This document shows positions 9,142 to 18,873 of a stretch of DNA of 64,000 nucleotides, piece after piece. The notes under the pieces were generated by a model. That model ran no database searches. It was not told where the DNA came from and was given only the letters and a program-made list of their open reading frames with translations. The stretch's first letter is position 1, and each line of letters opens with the position of its first letter. The stretch spans positions 1 to 64,000 of the forward strand of contig CAYWXK010000005.1 of the NCBI GenBank assembly GCA_964462515.1, written 5' to 3'. The DNA is from CAYWXK01 sp964462515 (GTDB lineage: Bacteria; Planctomycetota; Phycisphaerae; Sedimentisphaerales; Anaerobacaceae). Both the position numbers and the translations under genes were made by a program.

Positions 9142-10920
9142 ATGTTTTCGCAAAGATTAATCCTAATAGTGCAATTGCTCGTAATATTTATTTTGCCGGC
9201 ATCCGCATCCAAAGCTGATATCAATGCAGCAGGACCTTTACACGCAAAGCTCATCGTCCGCGGAAGTTATCTAAGCGGCATTCCTGTGCTGGTGCGGGTT
9301 GAGGTCGTCAATGACAGCGGTAAAATCGAACGAGGTCTTTGGGATGCGGAGGCGAGTCTTTCGGTCGATAATCCGAATGTCAATTTGTCAGCAAATAAGG
9401 TCGTATTATATAACGGCCTGGGAAGCGCTCTGGTGAGGTTCACCGGCAGTGGTGATTTTACGCTAACGGCTAAAGTCAATGGGATGGAGGTTAGCTGGCA
9501 GCTGACCGACTTGGCCGGCGAGCCGGTTACGAGCGTTTCCGGAACACTTGCAGGTGATTCGGTCTGGAGCGGCATCATCCACATCACCGGCAACATCCTT
9601 GTGCCTGTCGGCCATACACTCATCGTCCAGCCTGACACGCTCGTTCTCATTAACGGCGTTAGTAGCGGGACTAATGGGACAAATATCGAAGTCAGGGGCA
9701 AAATCGAATCCCTCGGCACGATAGATGAGCCGGTTACATTTACTGCATTCGACCCGACACGGGCGTGGGGGCAGATACGGCATATAAACGCAGCGCCCTC
9801 GTTATACCAATACACCGATATCGCCCGCGGCGGGCATTCACAGGGTATGGGCCACACAGGAGCCGGGCCTGTTATCCGCCCGGAAAACTCGCAGATAAAC
9901 TTCGACTACTGCTCGCTCACCGATAACGACGGCAAAATTATGTATGCGATAGGTTCGGACCTTACTTTCCGCTTCTGTCACTTTGCACGGTCTGTGATGG
10001 GACCTGAAATCGAGGGCACAGGCCTTTTATTCGAGGACAGCTTTATCAACGAGATGTTTGGCCCGGACGACAACGATGGTATCTACCTTATAAAACAAAG
10101 ACCTGGCCAGCATATTGAATTGCGCCGTGGCGTAATCGCTAACGGCGACGATGATGGTGTCGATACCTTGAATTCGAATGTTCTGATTGAAGACTTTATC
10201 ATCCGCGATTGCTACGACAAAGGTGTCAGCATTAATGGCGGCGAGCAGGAAAGAGTTAATCACGCACTTATCATAAACAATGGCACCGGTGTCGCAGCCA
10301 AAGAAGGAAATACAGAAGGCAACGTCCACGTTTATATAGACAACGCAACCATTGTCAGCACCAACACAGGCCGGCCCGTTAGTGACATTGGCATTCACTC
10401 CTATATAAAATACACCACCACCGGCGTAATCGAGTATTTTGTAACCAGCTCAATCATACTGGCTGCCGACCCGATAAAATCGGATTTCTCTGACCCTGAC
10501 CCTGACCCTGACCCTGACCCTGACCCTCTTATTCGTATTGATTACTCTGATGTCGCTGAGGCCTGGGCGGGCGCCGGCAACATCAACGCTGACCCCTGTT
10601 TCGCTGCCCCCAATAATGGCGATTACCATTTGAAATCCCAGGCTGGTAGATGGGATGCAAACGAGGGACGATGGACGAAAGACGATAGGACGAGTTTGTG
10701 TATTGATGCTGGCAACCTGAGCAGTCCAATCGGCCTTGAGCCATTTCCAAATGGCGGAAGAATAAATATGGGTGTCTACGGCAGCACAGACGAAGCAAGT
10801 AAATCATACTTTGGCCAGCCGCCTTGCGAAACCATCGTCGCCGGCGACGTAAACGGCGACTGCATTGTGAATTTGGCGGATTTTGCATTTATGGCCTACC
10901 ACTGGCTGGAGGAGCATTAG
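9142..10920 (+). CDS. Secreted beta-helix protein with Ig-like N-terminus and dockerin-like end
   Basis: A 592-residue exported protein. After the signal peptide (ending near ASASKA) comes an Ig-like beta-sandwich with LIVRGSYLSGIPVLVRVEV (about 30-130), then a right-handed beta-helix (about 140-450). The acidic run SDPDPDPDPDPDP is encoded by six perfect TGACCC hexamers. The final block (CIDAGN...NMGVYGST...) and the half-dockerin GDVNGDCIVNLADF...HWLEEH match the preceding gene almost word for word, including at DNA level, so the module was duplicated or converted. The 22-nt gap suggests cotranscription with the gene before it. Substrate and enzymatic activity are unknown. Confidence 0.85.
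   Translation: MFSQRLILIVQLLVIFILPASASKADINAAGPLHAKLIVRGSYLSGIPVLVRVEVVNDSGKIERGLWDAEASLSVDNPNVNLSANKVVLYNGLGSALVRFTGSGDFTLTAKVNGMEVSWQLTDLAGEPVTSVSGTLAGDSVWSGIIHITGNILVPVGHTLIVQPDTLVLINGVSSGTNGTNIEVRGKIESLGTIDEPVTFTAFDPTRAWGQIRHINAAPSLYQYTDIARGGHSQGMGHTGAGPVIRPENSQINFDYCSLTDNDGKIMYAIGSDLTFRFCHFARSVMGPEIEGTGLLFEDSFINEMFGPDDNDGIYLIKQRPGQHIELRRGVIANGDDDGVDTLNSNVLIEDFIIRDCYDKGVSINGGEQERVNHALIINNGTGVAAKEGNTEGNVHVYIDNATIVSTNTGRPVSDIGIHSYIKYTTTGVIEYFVTSSIILAADPIKSDFSDPDPDPDPDPDPLIRIDYSDVAEAWAGAGNINADPCFAAPNNGDYHLKSQAGRWDANEGRWTKDDRTSLCIDAGNLSSPIGLEPFPNGGRINMGVYGSTDEASKSYFGQPPCETIVAGDVNGDCIVNLADFAFMAYHWLEEH
10491..10526 (+). repeat. Hexamer tandem repeat (TGACCC)x6 inside a beta-helix gene
   Basis: Six perfect TGACCC units encode alternating Asp-Pro. 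The unit is 6 bp, so gain or loss of copies keeps the frame and changes linker length. Confidence 0.9.
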
Positions 10921-11140
10921 GGTATTGCGTATGTTTAGTTGTGCATACTCGAAAAATGGATGTCTTTAAGGCAAAAAAACAAGAATTTTGGACTAAATTT
11001 CCAGTCACAGTTTTTACGTCAGCTACGTCTTAATATATAAGGGCTGACTCAACACAACAATTGACAGACAATCAGTCCATAGGAATGGTATTCAAGAGGA
11101 TTACAGATATTAGACAAAACCTTCTCGGAAAGGACAAAAA

Positions 11141-14100
11141 ATGCACAAGTCAATGACCAAAAGCCTCCAAATCATCGTATTCGCCCTAATCCTTGCGTTT
11201 GTCCCCCCAGCCTTTGCAGAAATCATTTATGTTGATGGTAGTGCCGTTGGTGCAAACAATGGCTCATCCTGGGCCGACGCCTATACCTATTTACTGGACG
11301 CCCTCGCCGCAGCCCCAAACGACTGTGAAATCCGCATCGCTCAGGGCACTTACAAACCCGACCAGACCATAAGGATGATTCCATCCCTCGGCAGAGCCTC
11401 AACTTTTGTGCTCAAAAACGGCCTAATCCTTAAAGGCGGCTACGCAGGATCCGGCCATCCCGACCCGGATGCCAGAGATGTTGTTAAATATGAAACCATC
11501 CTCTCTGGCGACCTTGCCGGCGATGATGTCTCCGTTGCTGACCCCTGTGAATTGCTTAACCATCCCAGCCGAGCCGAAAATAGCTACCACGTCGTAACTG
11601 CTGCAAGCTGTGAGTCCGGCACTATTCTGGATGGCCTGACGATTACCGCCGGCAATGCAAACGACGCCTGGCCGGGCGACGAATACAACGGCGGTGGAAT
11701 ATACCTCGGAACCCCAACAATAACCAACTGTAAGGTCATTGCCAATTCAGCATGGGGAGACGGCGGCGGAATCTACTTCTCCGCAGATTATCATAGCGGG
11801 TATAGGTCTGGCGGCAAAATATACAATAGCCTCATTAGCGACAATGCCGCAGCCGCTGCCGGCGGTGTTTATGGCCTTATAGAAATGTCCAATTGCATCA
11901 TCTCAAATAATAGGGCAACTCAATACATCGGCGGCGGAATAGAAATCTATACAGGCCAGCACGCAAAAATAACCGATTGCACATTCACCGATAACAGTGC
12001 TTACTACAACGGCGGCGCTTTTGCAATGTTCTCCTGCAGCCCAATCCTTACAAACTGTATATTTACCGGCAATTCATCCATGACTGACGGCGGCGCAATC
12101 TACATAAACGGCTGTGACACCTGTATGGTCAGTTACCCACAATTCTACAACTGCAAAATAATCGCCAACCACGCCAAATCGGGCGGCGGAGCTGTTTATC
12201 ACACCGGCGCCTCACTATCCAAACTATTTAACTGCATCATTACAGGCAACACGGCGGGAGATTTCGGCGGCGCCGTCTATGACCAGTACACCTGGGGCAA
12301 CATCTACGGCATCTGGCTGATAAACTGCACATTATCCGGAAACTACGCAAAGGAATGCGGCGGACTATACGCCTCCTACAGCACCTCCTCCCTGACCAAC
12401 TCCATCCTTTGGGGCAATTTAGCCGATGATACCACAGGCCAGGATGCACAAATTATGGCAGAAGACGATACAGCAGGGCTGGACGTTAACTATTGCTGCA
12501 TCCAGGGCTGGACCGGCGAGCTTGGCGGCGTCGGTAATATCGGCGATGACCCGCTCTTTTTTAATCCCGGTAATGATGACTATCATTTGCAGTCGGGTTC
12601 AGCCTGCATCGACTCTGGCGACAATTCCGCCGTCCCGCCTCGTCTAACAATCGACCTTGATGGCAAGCCGCGTATCATAAACGGCACCGTTGACAGAGGT
12701 CCCTATGAGTATTCACGTCAACAGCCCGGCATTATCTACGTCGATGACAGTGCCACCGGAGCAAATAATGGCTCTTCTTGGGCCGATGCCTACAACTTCC
12801 TTCAGGATGCCCTTGCTGCCGCCGTAAGCGGATGTGAAATCCGCATCGCCCAAGGAACATACAAGCCGGACCAGGGGGTCGGAAAAATCCGCGGTGATAG
12901 AACTGCCACGTTTCAGCTCAAAAATGGCGTAGCTATTAAGGGCGGCTATGCTGGGTTTGGTGTGCCGGACCCAGACGCCCGAGATTTTGTCGCGTATGGA
13001 ACAATCCTCAGTGGCGATATCGGCACCGTGGCAGACTTTTCAGACAATAGTTATCATATCGTTTATGGTGGTGATAACGCGATTTTGGAAGGTTTCACCG
13101 TTGTCGGCGGAAACGCCAACGGGTTATTCCAAGGCGGATACGGGGTGGGGGGTGGGTTGTATAATGACAATTGCAGGCTTGTAGTCGCGAACTGCACTTT
13201 TGAGGAAAACGCAGCTTTCAATGGTGGTGCGATTTTCAATTCTGGTGGGACTCTTGCCGTGTCCGAATCCATATTCGTGGCCAATCATGCATCTCAGGGT
13301 GGCGCTCTGGTTAATTTGAATGGCCGCACGACGTTGACCAAATGCTTCCTGACCAACAACGCGGAAGGCACAATCTTTTGTTTCGGCAACGGTGAATTGC
13401 AGGTCGAGAGCTGTGTCTTTGACAATAATTATGGGGGTTGGCACGCAATAGACCGCAGTGGCACAGGCAACATCATCGAAGTCATAAATAGTCTGTTCAC
13501 CCACAATGCCGGCGGCGCAATCAATAGCTCCTATAATTCACTTCTCATTGTGAATTCAACGCTTGTTGACAATCATACTACCACTTTTGGTGGTGGCCTA
13601 TGCTGTTCCTATGGTTCGTTAAGTGCGGTTAACTGCATTATGTGGGGCAACACGGCAGGATGGAACGGAGATGAAATATTTGGTGCTGATGCTGACATCA
13701 ATGTTTCCTATTCATGCATCGCTGGAGGCTACCCTGGAGCTGGTAACATCAACCTAAATCCATTATTTTGTGCTCCCGCGAGCAAAGACTACCATTTGCT
13801 GGCAGAATCACCGTGCATCGACGCTGGCGATAATTCCGCCGTCCCGCCGCGAGTAACAACGGACCTCGAGGGCAATCCTCGCATTCAAGGCAGAGCTGTC
13901 GATATGGGTGCTTATGAAATCAAACCGCTGCGAATCATATATGTTGACGATACTGCCAGAGGTGCAAATAACGGCACGAGCTGGGAAAACGCCTATAAAT
14001 TCTTGCAGGATGCCCTCTATGCTGCTTTGGACAACGCTGAAATCCGCGTCGCCCAAGGAGCTTACAAACCTGACCAGTTCGCTCTGAGCGACCGACCCAA

Positions 14101-17100
14101 TAGGGGGCGATTGGAAACCTTCCAGCTCAAGAACGACGTAACGATTAAAGGCGGCTACGCCGGTTTTAGTGCGCCAATTCCCGACGCCAGAGATATTGAA
14201 AGATTTAAGACTATATTGAGCGGCGACCTCAATGGCGACGACCGAAATATGGTTGAACCTTATAATTTACCAAAAGAGCCAAGCCGGTCGGACAATAGTC
14301 TCCACGTCGTTACTGCCAGCGGAACGAACAAAAGCGCTATTCTCGACGGCGTCACCATTACCGCAGGCCACGGTGAATACGGCGGCGGTATGTATAATAT
14401 CGGTGGCAGCCCAGCCATTAAGAGCTGCACCTTCCTGCGAAACTCTGCCTTTGCCGTAGAGTACAGTGCGGGTGGAGGATTGTATATTGAGGATGGCAGC
14501 CCTACATTGATAAACTGTAGATTCATCCACAACGCTGCGGACGCCTCCATACGCGACCATGGCGGCGGAGACGGCGGCGCCATAGCAGAGGCTGACAGCA
14601 ACTCCATACTTATTGACTGCACGTTTATTGGCAATGTCGCGGCAGGCAACTACGGCGGCGCAATGTTCCACTGCGGAGGCGACCCGGAGCTGAAGGGCTG
14701 CACCTTCAGGGAAAATTTCTCGCAGAAATATGGCGGCGGATTGTGCAATTGGTGGGGCCACCCAAAACTGACCAATTGCACCTTCATCGCAAACACTGCT
14801 GGCAGTGATGCCGGCGGAATGTACAATTGCGGCAATTCAAGCTTAATCAATTGCGAGTTTGTTGGTAATAAATGCAGACACAATGGCGGCGGCTTCAGCA
14901 GCGATGGCCTCAACCCAGCCATAGATAACTGCAAGTTCGCCGAGAACTCAGCCGGGAACGCCGGCGGCGCAATTGCCAACCGAGCCAGTAGTCCCAACAT
15001 AACTAACTGCACTTTCATCGCCAATACCGCGGGCTTCGGCGGTGGCGGCGGTATATTTAATAGAGAAAACGCTAATCCAACCATAACAGGCTGCACTTTT
15101 GTTCGCAACCGGGCATTACTCGACTATGGCGGGGGCGGTATGTGCAACAACGCAAGCAGTCCGCAAGTCTCCAGCTGCACCTTTAATCAAAACAAAGCAG
15201 ACGATAACGGCGGCGCCGTCTCAAACTGGTATGCAAGCAGCCCGACATTCACCAACTGTTTATTTGTGGAAAATACGGCCTCGAACTGCGGCGGACTCCA
15301 CAGTTACGAGAACTGCAACCCCACTGTTATAAATTGTAAGTTTATCCGCAACTCAACCGGCTCCTTCGGAGGTGCAATGTCAATTGCGGTCAATTGCAAC
15401 GCCACAGTAATAAACTGCCTCTTTGCCCAGAATTTGGCAGGCACATACGCCGGCGGGCTATATAGCTACAGCAGCAACCCAACTCTTATTAACTGCACCT
15501 TTGCCGCTAATTTTGCCCCCAATGGAAGCGCGTTGGCTTTTGCATCGGCAAACAACTTACCTGTAAATGATGCGAAACTATCGAACTGCATCCTCTGGGA
15601 CCGCGGCGGTGAAATATGGAAGGGCGATGACTCAACAATTGTGGTCGCATACAGTGACATCAAGGGCGGCTGGTCCGGCACAGGCAATATAAACGCTGAC
15701 CCGCTTTTCGCCGACCCCTGCGACGGCAACTACCACATCAGGCCGCACTCCCCCTGCATCAATAAGGGCGACAATTCTGCTGTGCCACCATCAATCACCA
15801 CAGACCTCGACGGCAATGAGCGTATAATGTTCCGCACCGTCGATATGGGCGCGTATGAATTCCAGGGCCCGATGATTATATTTGTTGATGATGATGCCGC
15901 AGGCGCCAATGATGGCTCAAGCTGGATCGACGCCTATAAATTCCTGCAGGATGCCTTATCTATCGCCTCAAAGGGCTGCGAACTCCGTGTCGCCCAGGGC
16001 ATATACAAGCCCGACCAGACCACCTCCTTGATTCCGTCTGGCGGCAGGACCGCAACATTCCAGCTTAAAAACGGCGTAGTGATTAAAGGTGGCTATGCAG
16101 GTCTCACCGAACCCAGGCCCGACATCCGCGATGTCAACGCTTATGAATCCATCCTCAGCGGCGACCTGTTAGGTAATGATGCCAGTGTAGGTCCTATTGA
16201 CCCAAGACTTGATAATAGTTTGCACGTTGTTACCGGCAGCGAAACCAATGCCACAGCTATCCTGGACGGTTTCACAATCACCGCCGGTAATGCAAACCAG
16301 GTCAATCCTTATCTTTCTCCATACGCGCACGGCGGCGGTATGTTCAACGACCGCGGCAGCCCGACAGTGGCCAATTGCACCTTCGTAGCAAACTCGGCTG
16401 CATACTTCGGCGCCGGAATCTGCAACTGGCAGTCGAGTAGTCCATCTCTGACCAACTGCACCTTTGCCGATAACTGGGCCGACAATCGCGGAGGCGGAGT
16501 GTATAACTGGTCCAGTCTCCCCAAGCTTACCAATTGCACCTTCAGCAACAACCGGGCCAGACTCTACGGCGGCGGGTTCTACGGCGAGGGCGACAGCGAT
16601 GCGACAATCACTGATTGCATCTTTAGTGACAACCGGACCGATGAAACTGGCGGCGGCGGTGGCGCAATATGCCTTTGCAATTCCAGCCCGGTAATCGCCA
16701 ACTGCATCTTCACCGGCAACACAGGAACAAACTACGGTGGGGCAATAGACAACCAGACCTACAGCCGTCCCACAATTGTCAATTGCCTCTTTATTGGCAA
16801 TAAAGCCGGCGTATTTGGCGGCGCCATAGACAACTGCAACGAAACCAGACCTTCAATTATCAATTGCACCTTTGCCGAAAATTCAGCCCCTGCAGCACGC
16901 GCTGTCGGCTGTTACGGTGAGCCGCCCACCCGCCCATCAAATGTTCAAATATCCAGCTCCATCCTCTGGGATGGCGGCAATGAAATAGCAAACAAAGACC
17001 AGTCAACCATCACCGTCACCTATAGTGACATCCAGGGTGGCTGGTCCGGCGATGGCAATATTAATTCTGACCCGCTTTTTGCTGACCCCTGCGATAACAA

Positions 17101-18055
17101 CTATCACCTGCGCTTGCGCTCACCCTGCATCAACGCCGGTGATAACTCTGCTCTCCCGCCATTGGTAAAAACCGACCTCGATGGCAAACCTCGAATAATC
17201 GGCAGAACTGTCGATATGGGTGCCTACGAATTTAATCATATACCTGTTGCCAACGCCGGCCCCGACCAGACCGTCTATGCCGGCCTCGATGGCAAAGCAA
17301 AAGTTATGCTTGATGGCACCGCCTCTTACGACGAGGATGGCCAGCCGCTCACTTACAAATGGACCTGGAGAATCGGCGACAGAATGTTTGCTGCATCAGG
17401 CGGCGACGGCATAATCAATATCCGCGACTTTGCTGCACTTGCTAAAAACTGGCTCGAGCCTCAAATGACCTTCGGCGATTTTGAACCTTTCGCACGCGAT
17501 GGCCGCATTGGTCCTATGGACCTCTCGCTCATCGCAAAGGCCTGGCTCAGCACCCCTGGTTCTCCGAACTGGGACCCGCGCCTCGACATCGCACCAGCAG
17601 GCCCGACCCCAATTATTATTCTTCCCGTAGGCCGTCACGTCATTCACCTGGTCGTCAACGATGGCATAGATGATTCAAAGCCGGACTGGGTCGTAATCAC
17701 CGTCCTTGACTCGATGCAAGCCGAGCTAAATGTATTTCCTCACATAATCGAGCGGACCAATCCATTTCCGACGATAGTAGTAACGCTTTTGGATTTGCCG
17801 CCCGGCGTCACCGCAGACCAGGTTGATGCCGGCCGTCCGATTTTGCTTTTCCCAGGCCGCATCGAAGCAATAGACCGTTACATCTACCAGACCGACATCG
17901 CCGGCACAGTATATACGACCATTTTCGCCTTCTTTGACAAGGCAGGACTTCTGTGGGCCGTCCCCGAAAATGGCCTCGTCGAGCTGCGTGTAACCGGCCG
18001 CCTCCACTCCGGTCAGCTCTTCTCTGGCTCCGATACCGTTCTGATAATTGAATAA
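11141..18055 (+). CDS. Giant four-module secreted beta-helix protein with PKD/dockerin end
   Basis: A 2304-residue exported protein. The signal peptide ends near PPAFAE. Four homologous modules follow, each opening with I[IF][YF]VD...GAN[ND]G[ST]SW..AY.[FY]L.DAL, at about 11.22, 12.73, 13.93 and 15.87 kb. Each then has a Y.PDQ block, a GGYAG block, many beta-helix coils of the type TNCTF..N.A..GGG, and the closing CI..GDNSA[VL]PP...DL.G..RI. The C-terminus is a PKD-like domain (VANAGPDQTVYAG...LDGTASYDEDG) whose strands are separated by two dockerin-like repeats (DGIINIRDFAALAKNWL, DGRIGPMDLSLIAKAWL), then a final beta domain. Its size and repeats suggest an adhesin or surface polysaccharide-interacting protein. 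No catalytic site is recognised. Confidence 0.9.
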   Translation: MHKSMTKSLQIIVFALILAFVPPAFAEIIYVDGSAVGANNGSSWADAYTYLLDALAAAPNDCEIRIAQGTYKPDQTIRMIPSLGRASTFVLKNGLILKGGYAGSGHPDPDARDVVKYETILSGDLAGDDVSVADPCELLNHPSRAENSYHVVTAASCESGTILDGLTITAGNANDAWPGDEYNGGGIYLGTPTITNCKVIANSAWGDGGGIYFSADYHSGYRSGGKIYNSLISDNAAAAAGGVYGLIEMSNCIISNNRATQYIGGGIEIYTGQHAKITDCTFTDNSAYYNGGAFAMFSCSPILTNCIFTGNSSMTDGGAIYINGCDTCMVSYPQFYNCKIIANHAKSGGGAVYHTGASLSKLFNCIITGNTAGDFGGAVYDQYTWGNIYGIWLINCTLSGNYAKECGGLYASYSTSSLTNSILWGNLADDTTGQDAQIMAEDDTAGLDVNYCCIQGWTGELGGVGNIGDDPLFFNPGNDDYHLQSGSACIDSGDNSAVPPRLTIDLDGKPRIINGTVDRGPYEYSRQQPGIIYVDDSATGANNGSSWADAYNFLQDALAAAVSGCEIRIAQGTYKPDQGVGKIRGDRTATFQLKNGVAIKGGYAGFGVPDPDARDFVAYGTILSGDIGTVADFSDNSYHIVYGGDNAILEGFTVVGGNANGLFQGGYGVGGGLYNDNCRLVVANCTFEENAAFNGGAIFNSGGTLAVSESIFVANHASQGGALVNLNGRTTLTKCFLTNNAEGTIFCFGNGELQVESCVFDNNYGGWHAIDRSGTGNIIEVINSLFTHNAGGAINSSYNSLLIVNSTLVDNHTTTFGGGLCCSYGSLSAVNCIMWGNTAGWNGDEIFGADADINVSYSCIAGGYPGAGNINLNPLFCAPASKDYHLLAESPCIDAGDNSAVPPRVTTDLEGNPRIQGRAVDMGAYEIKPLRIIYVDDTARGANNGTSWENAYKFLQDALYAALDNAEIRVAQGAYKPDQFALSDRPNRGRLETFQLKNDVTIKGGYAGFSAPIPDARDIERFKTILSGDLNGDDRNMVEPYNLPKEPSRSDNSLHVVTASGTNKSAILDGVTITAGHGEYGGGMYNIGGSPAIKSCTFLRNSAFAVEYSAGGGLYIEDGSPTLINCRFIHNAADASIRDHGGGDGGAIAEADSNSILIDCTFIGNVAAGNYGGAMFHCGGDPELKGCTFRENFSQKYGGGLCNWWGHPKLTNCTFIANTAGSDAGGMYNCGNSSLINCEFVGNKCRHNGGGFSSDGLNPAIDNCKFAENSAGNAGGAIANRASSPNITNCTFIANTAGFGGGGGIFNRENANPTITGCTFVRNRALLDYGGGGMCNNASSPQVSSCTFNQNKADDNGGAVSNWYASSPTFTNCLFVENTASNCGGLHSYENCNPTVINCKFIRNSTGSFGGAMSIAVNCNATVINCLFAQNLAGTYAGGLYSYSSNPTLINCTFAANFAPNGSALAFASANNLPVNDAKLSNCILWDRGGEIWKGDDSTIVVAYSDIKGGWSGTGNINADPLFADPCDGNYHIRPHSPCINKGDNSAVPPSITTDLDGNERIMFRTVDMGAYEFQGPMIIFVDDDAAGANDGSSWIDAYKFLQDALSIASKGCELRVAQGIYKPDQTTSLIPSGGRTATFQLKNGVVIKGGYAGLTEPRPDIRDVNAYESILSGDLLGNDASVGPIDPRLDNSLHVVTGSETNATAILDGFTITAGNANQVNPYLSPYAHGGGMFNDRGSPTVANCTFVANSAAYFGAGICNWQSSSPSLTNCTFADNWADNRGGGVYNWSSLPKLTNCTFSNNRARLYGGGFYGEGDSDATITDCIFSDNRTDETGGGGGAICLCNSSPVIANCIFTGNTGTNYGGAIDNQTYSRPTIVNCLFIGNKAGVFGGAIDNCNETRPSIINCTFAENSAPAARAVGCYGEPPTRPSNVQISSSILWDGGNEIANKDQSTITVTYSDIQGGWSGDGNINSDPLFADPCDNNYHLRLRSPCINAGDNSALPPLVKTDLDGKPRIIGRTVDMGAYEFNHIPVANAGPDQTVYAGLDGKAKVMLDGTASYDEDGQPLTYKWTWRIGDRMFAASGGDGIINIRDFAALAKNWLEPQMTFGDFEPFARDGRIGPMDLSLIAKAWLSTPGSPNWDPRLDIAPAGPTPIIILPVGRHVIHLVVNDGIDDSKPDWVVITVLDSMQAELNVFPHIIERTNPFPTIVVTLLDLPPGVTADQVDAGRPILLFPGRIEAIDRYIYQTDIAGTVYTTIFAFFDKAGLLWAVPENGLVELRVTGRLHSGQLFSGSDTVLIIE

Positions 18056-18062
18056 TCTGCGC

Positions 18063-18464
18063 TTAGCCCCCAGACCGGAGTTTACCCGCCTTCCTTTTGG
18101 AGGGTTTACCCGCCATCTGTGTGGCGGGCCGGGGGCTGTTCTTTGAACATCTGTCATTCCCGCACGACGTTAGCGGGAATCCAGAAATGTAGGGTGGGGC
18201 TTGCCCTGTGATGTATTCTTTTAATCTGCTTTTTATATATCTCTTACCCCACGTTGTCTTCAGATATCTTTCTCGACTGGCTGCATCTTGTTGATTTAGA
18301 CATCCTTCCCAGTAAATCAGTTTCAAAGGCCGCCGGTTCCTTGTTGTCGAAACTTTGCCGCTGTTATGCTCCTCTAATCTTTTTTTGATATTGCTCGCAC
18401 AACCAATATAAAATTTATGGTCTTTCTCCGACTGCAGAACATACACATAATAAAATTTATTCAT
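18063..18464 (-). CDS. GIY-YIG domain protein with repeat-derived C-terminal extension
   Basis: A 133-residue small GIY-YIG endonuclease-like protein of the UPF0213/YhbQ type. Residues 1-87 hold the whole domain: YYVYVLQS, FYIGCASNIKKRLEEHN (YIG and the catalytic-type Arg), and RERYLKTTWGKRYIKSRL with the conserved Glu. The family normally stops at about this point. The remaining 45 or so residues are encoded by intergenic-type palindromes (ATTCCCGC...GCGGGAAT around 18155-18180 and others) and probably have no function. It converges on the giant beta-helix gene, with stops 7 nt apart. Cellular role is unclear; the family includes DNA-repair-like and orphan nucleases. Confidence 0.85.
   Translation of the reverse strand: MNKFYYVYVLQSEKDHKFYIGCASNIKKRLEEHNSGKVSTTRNRRPLKLIYWEGCLNQQDAASRERYLKTTWGKRYIKSRLKEYITGQAPPYISGFPLTSCGNDRCSKNSPRPATQMAGKPSKRKAGKLRSGG
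18155..18180. repeat. ATTCCCGC...GCGGGAAT palindrome in the 3' end of the GIY-YIG gene
   Basis: Eight-base arms flank a 10-nt centre. This is a common dispersed palindrome type in many bacterial genomes (TCATTCCCGC... words). Here it lies inside the reading frame and supplies part of the extended C-terminus. Confidence 0.6.
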
Positions 18465-18873
18465 AAATTTGAATTATACCATTCACTCCATTTACCACGC
18501 CACCCCATTTTGCCCCAGCTTGCCCCGTGGGATGCTTGCCCTATGAGATGTGAAACTATCTCTTCGGGGCGCCGTTTGCTATCCCATCGGGGTTGTTCAC
18601 TATCCCACCGGGATGAGATGCGACAGTTTACCCCGTGAAGTGCGATAGTTTACCCTGCTTGCCCCGTGAGATGTGTCTTTTACTATCTCACCGGGGTGAG
18701 ATTTACCCCGTTAGATGTGTCAGTTATCTACTCGAGTTTGCTTAAGCTATCTAACTGGGGTGTTTACCCATAAATATTATCTCATCAGGGCATTTCATCG
18801 GCGTCATTGCGAGCGTAGCGCGGCAATCCTCCGGTTGTCCTTATTTTCCGAAATAATGTATTGGTCTTATACT
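18465..18873. other. Spacer between GIY-YIG and helicase-PLD genes
   Basis: No gene is seen. The stretch is dominated from 18521 to 18762 by nested and tandem inverted repeats (listed separately). A GCGAGCGTAGCGCGGCAATC word follows at about 18808. The GIY-YIG gene starts at its left edge and the helicase gene ends at its right edge. Confidence 0.7.
18521..18762. repeat. Cluster of covarying CCCCG...CGGGG palindromes
   Basis: At least four inverted repeats of one design follow each other: left arm GCCCCGTNNGAT and right arm ATCNNAC-N-GGGG. Pairs: 18523-18534 with 18582-18593 (GGG/CCC core), nested 18539-18550 with 18559-18571 (GAG/CTC), 18662-18673 with 18685-18697 (GAG/CTC), and 18706-18717 with 18750-18762 (TAG/CTA). 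The variable bases change together in both arms, and the right arm usually has one extra base. Spacing is irregular, so it is not a CRISPR. Confidence 0.75.

Noticed and set aside
11141..18055. Several open frames antisense to the giant beta-helix gene (for example 13124-13504, 14260-14761, 14650-15108)
   Set aside because: They mirror the codon periodicity of a repeat-rich, Gly/Asn/Cys-heavy gene and have no protein features.
7941..18055. Pectate lyase activity of the beta-helix proteins
   Set aside because: No clustered Asp/Arg catalytic motif was seen; only the fold pattern is supported.
18521..18762. Possible CRISPR-like array
   Set aside because: Repeats are inverted pairs with uneven spacing, no constant spacers and no cas genes.
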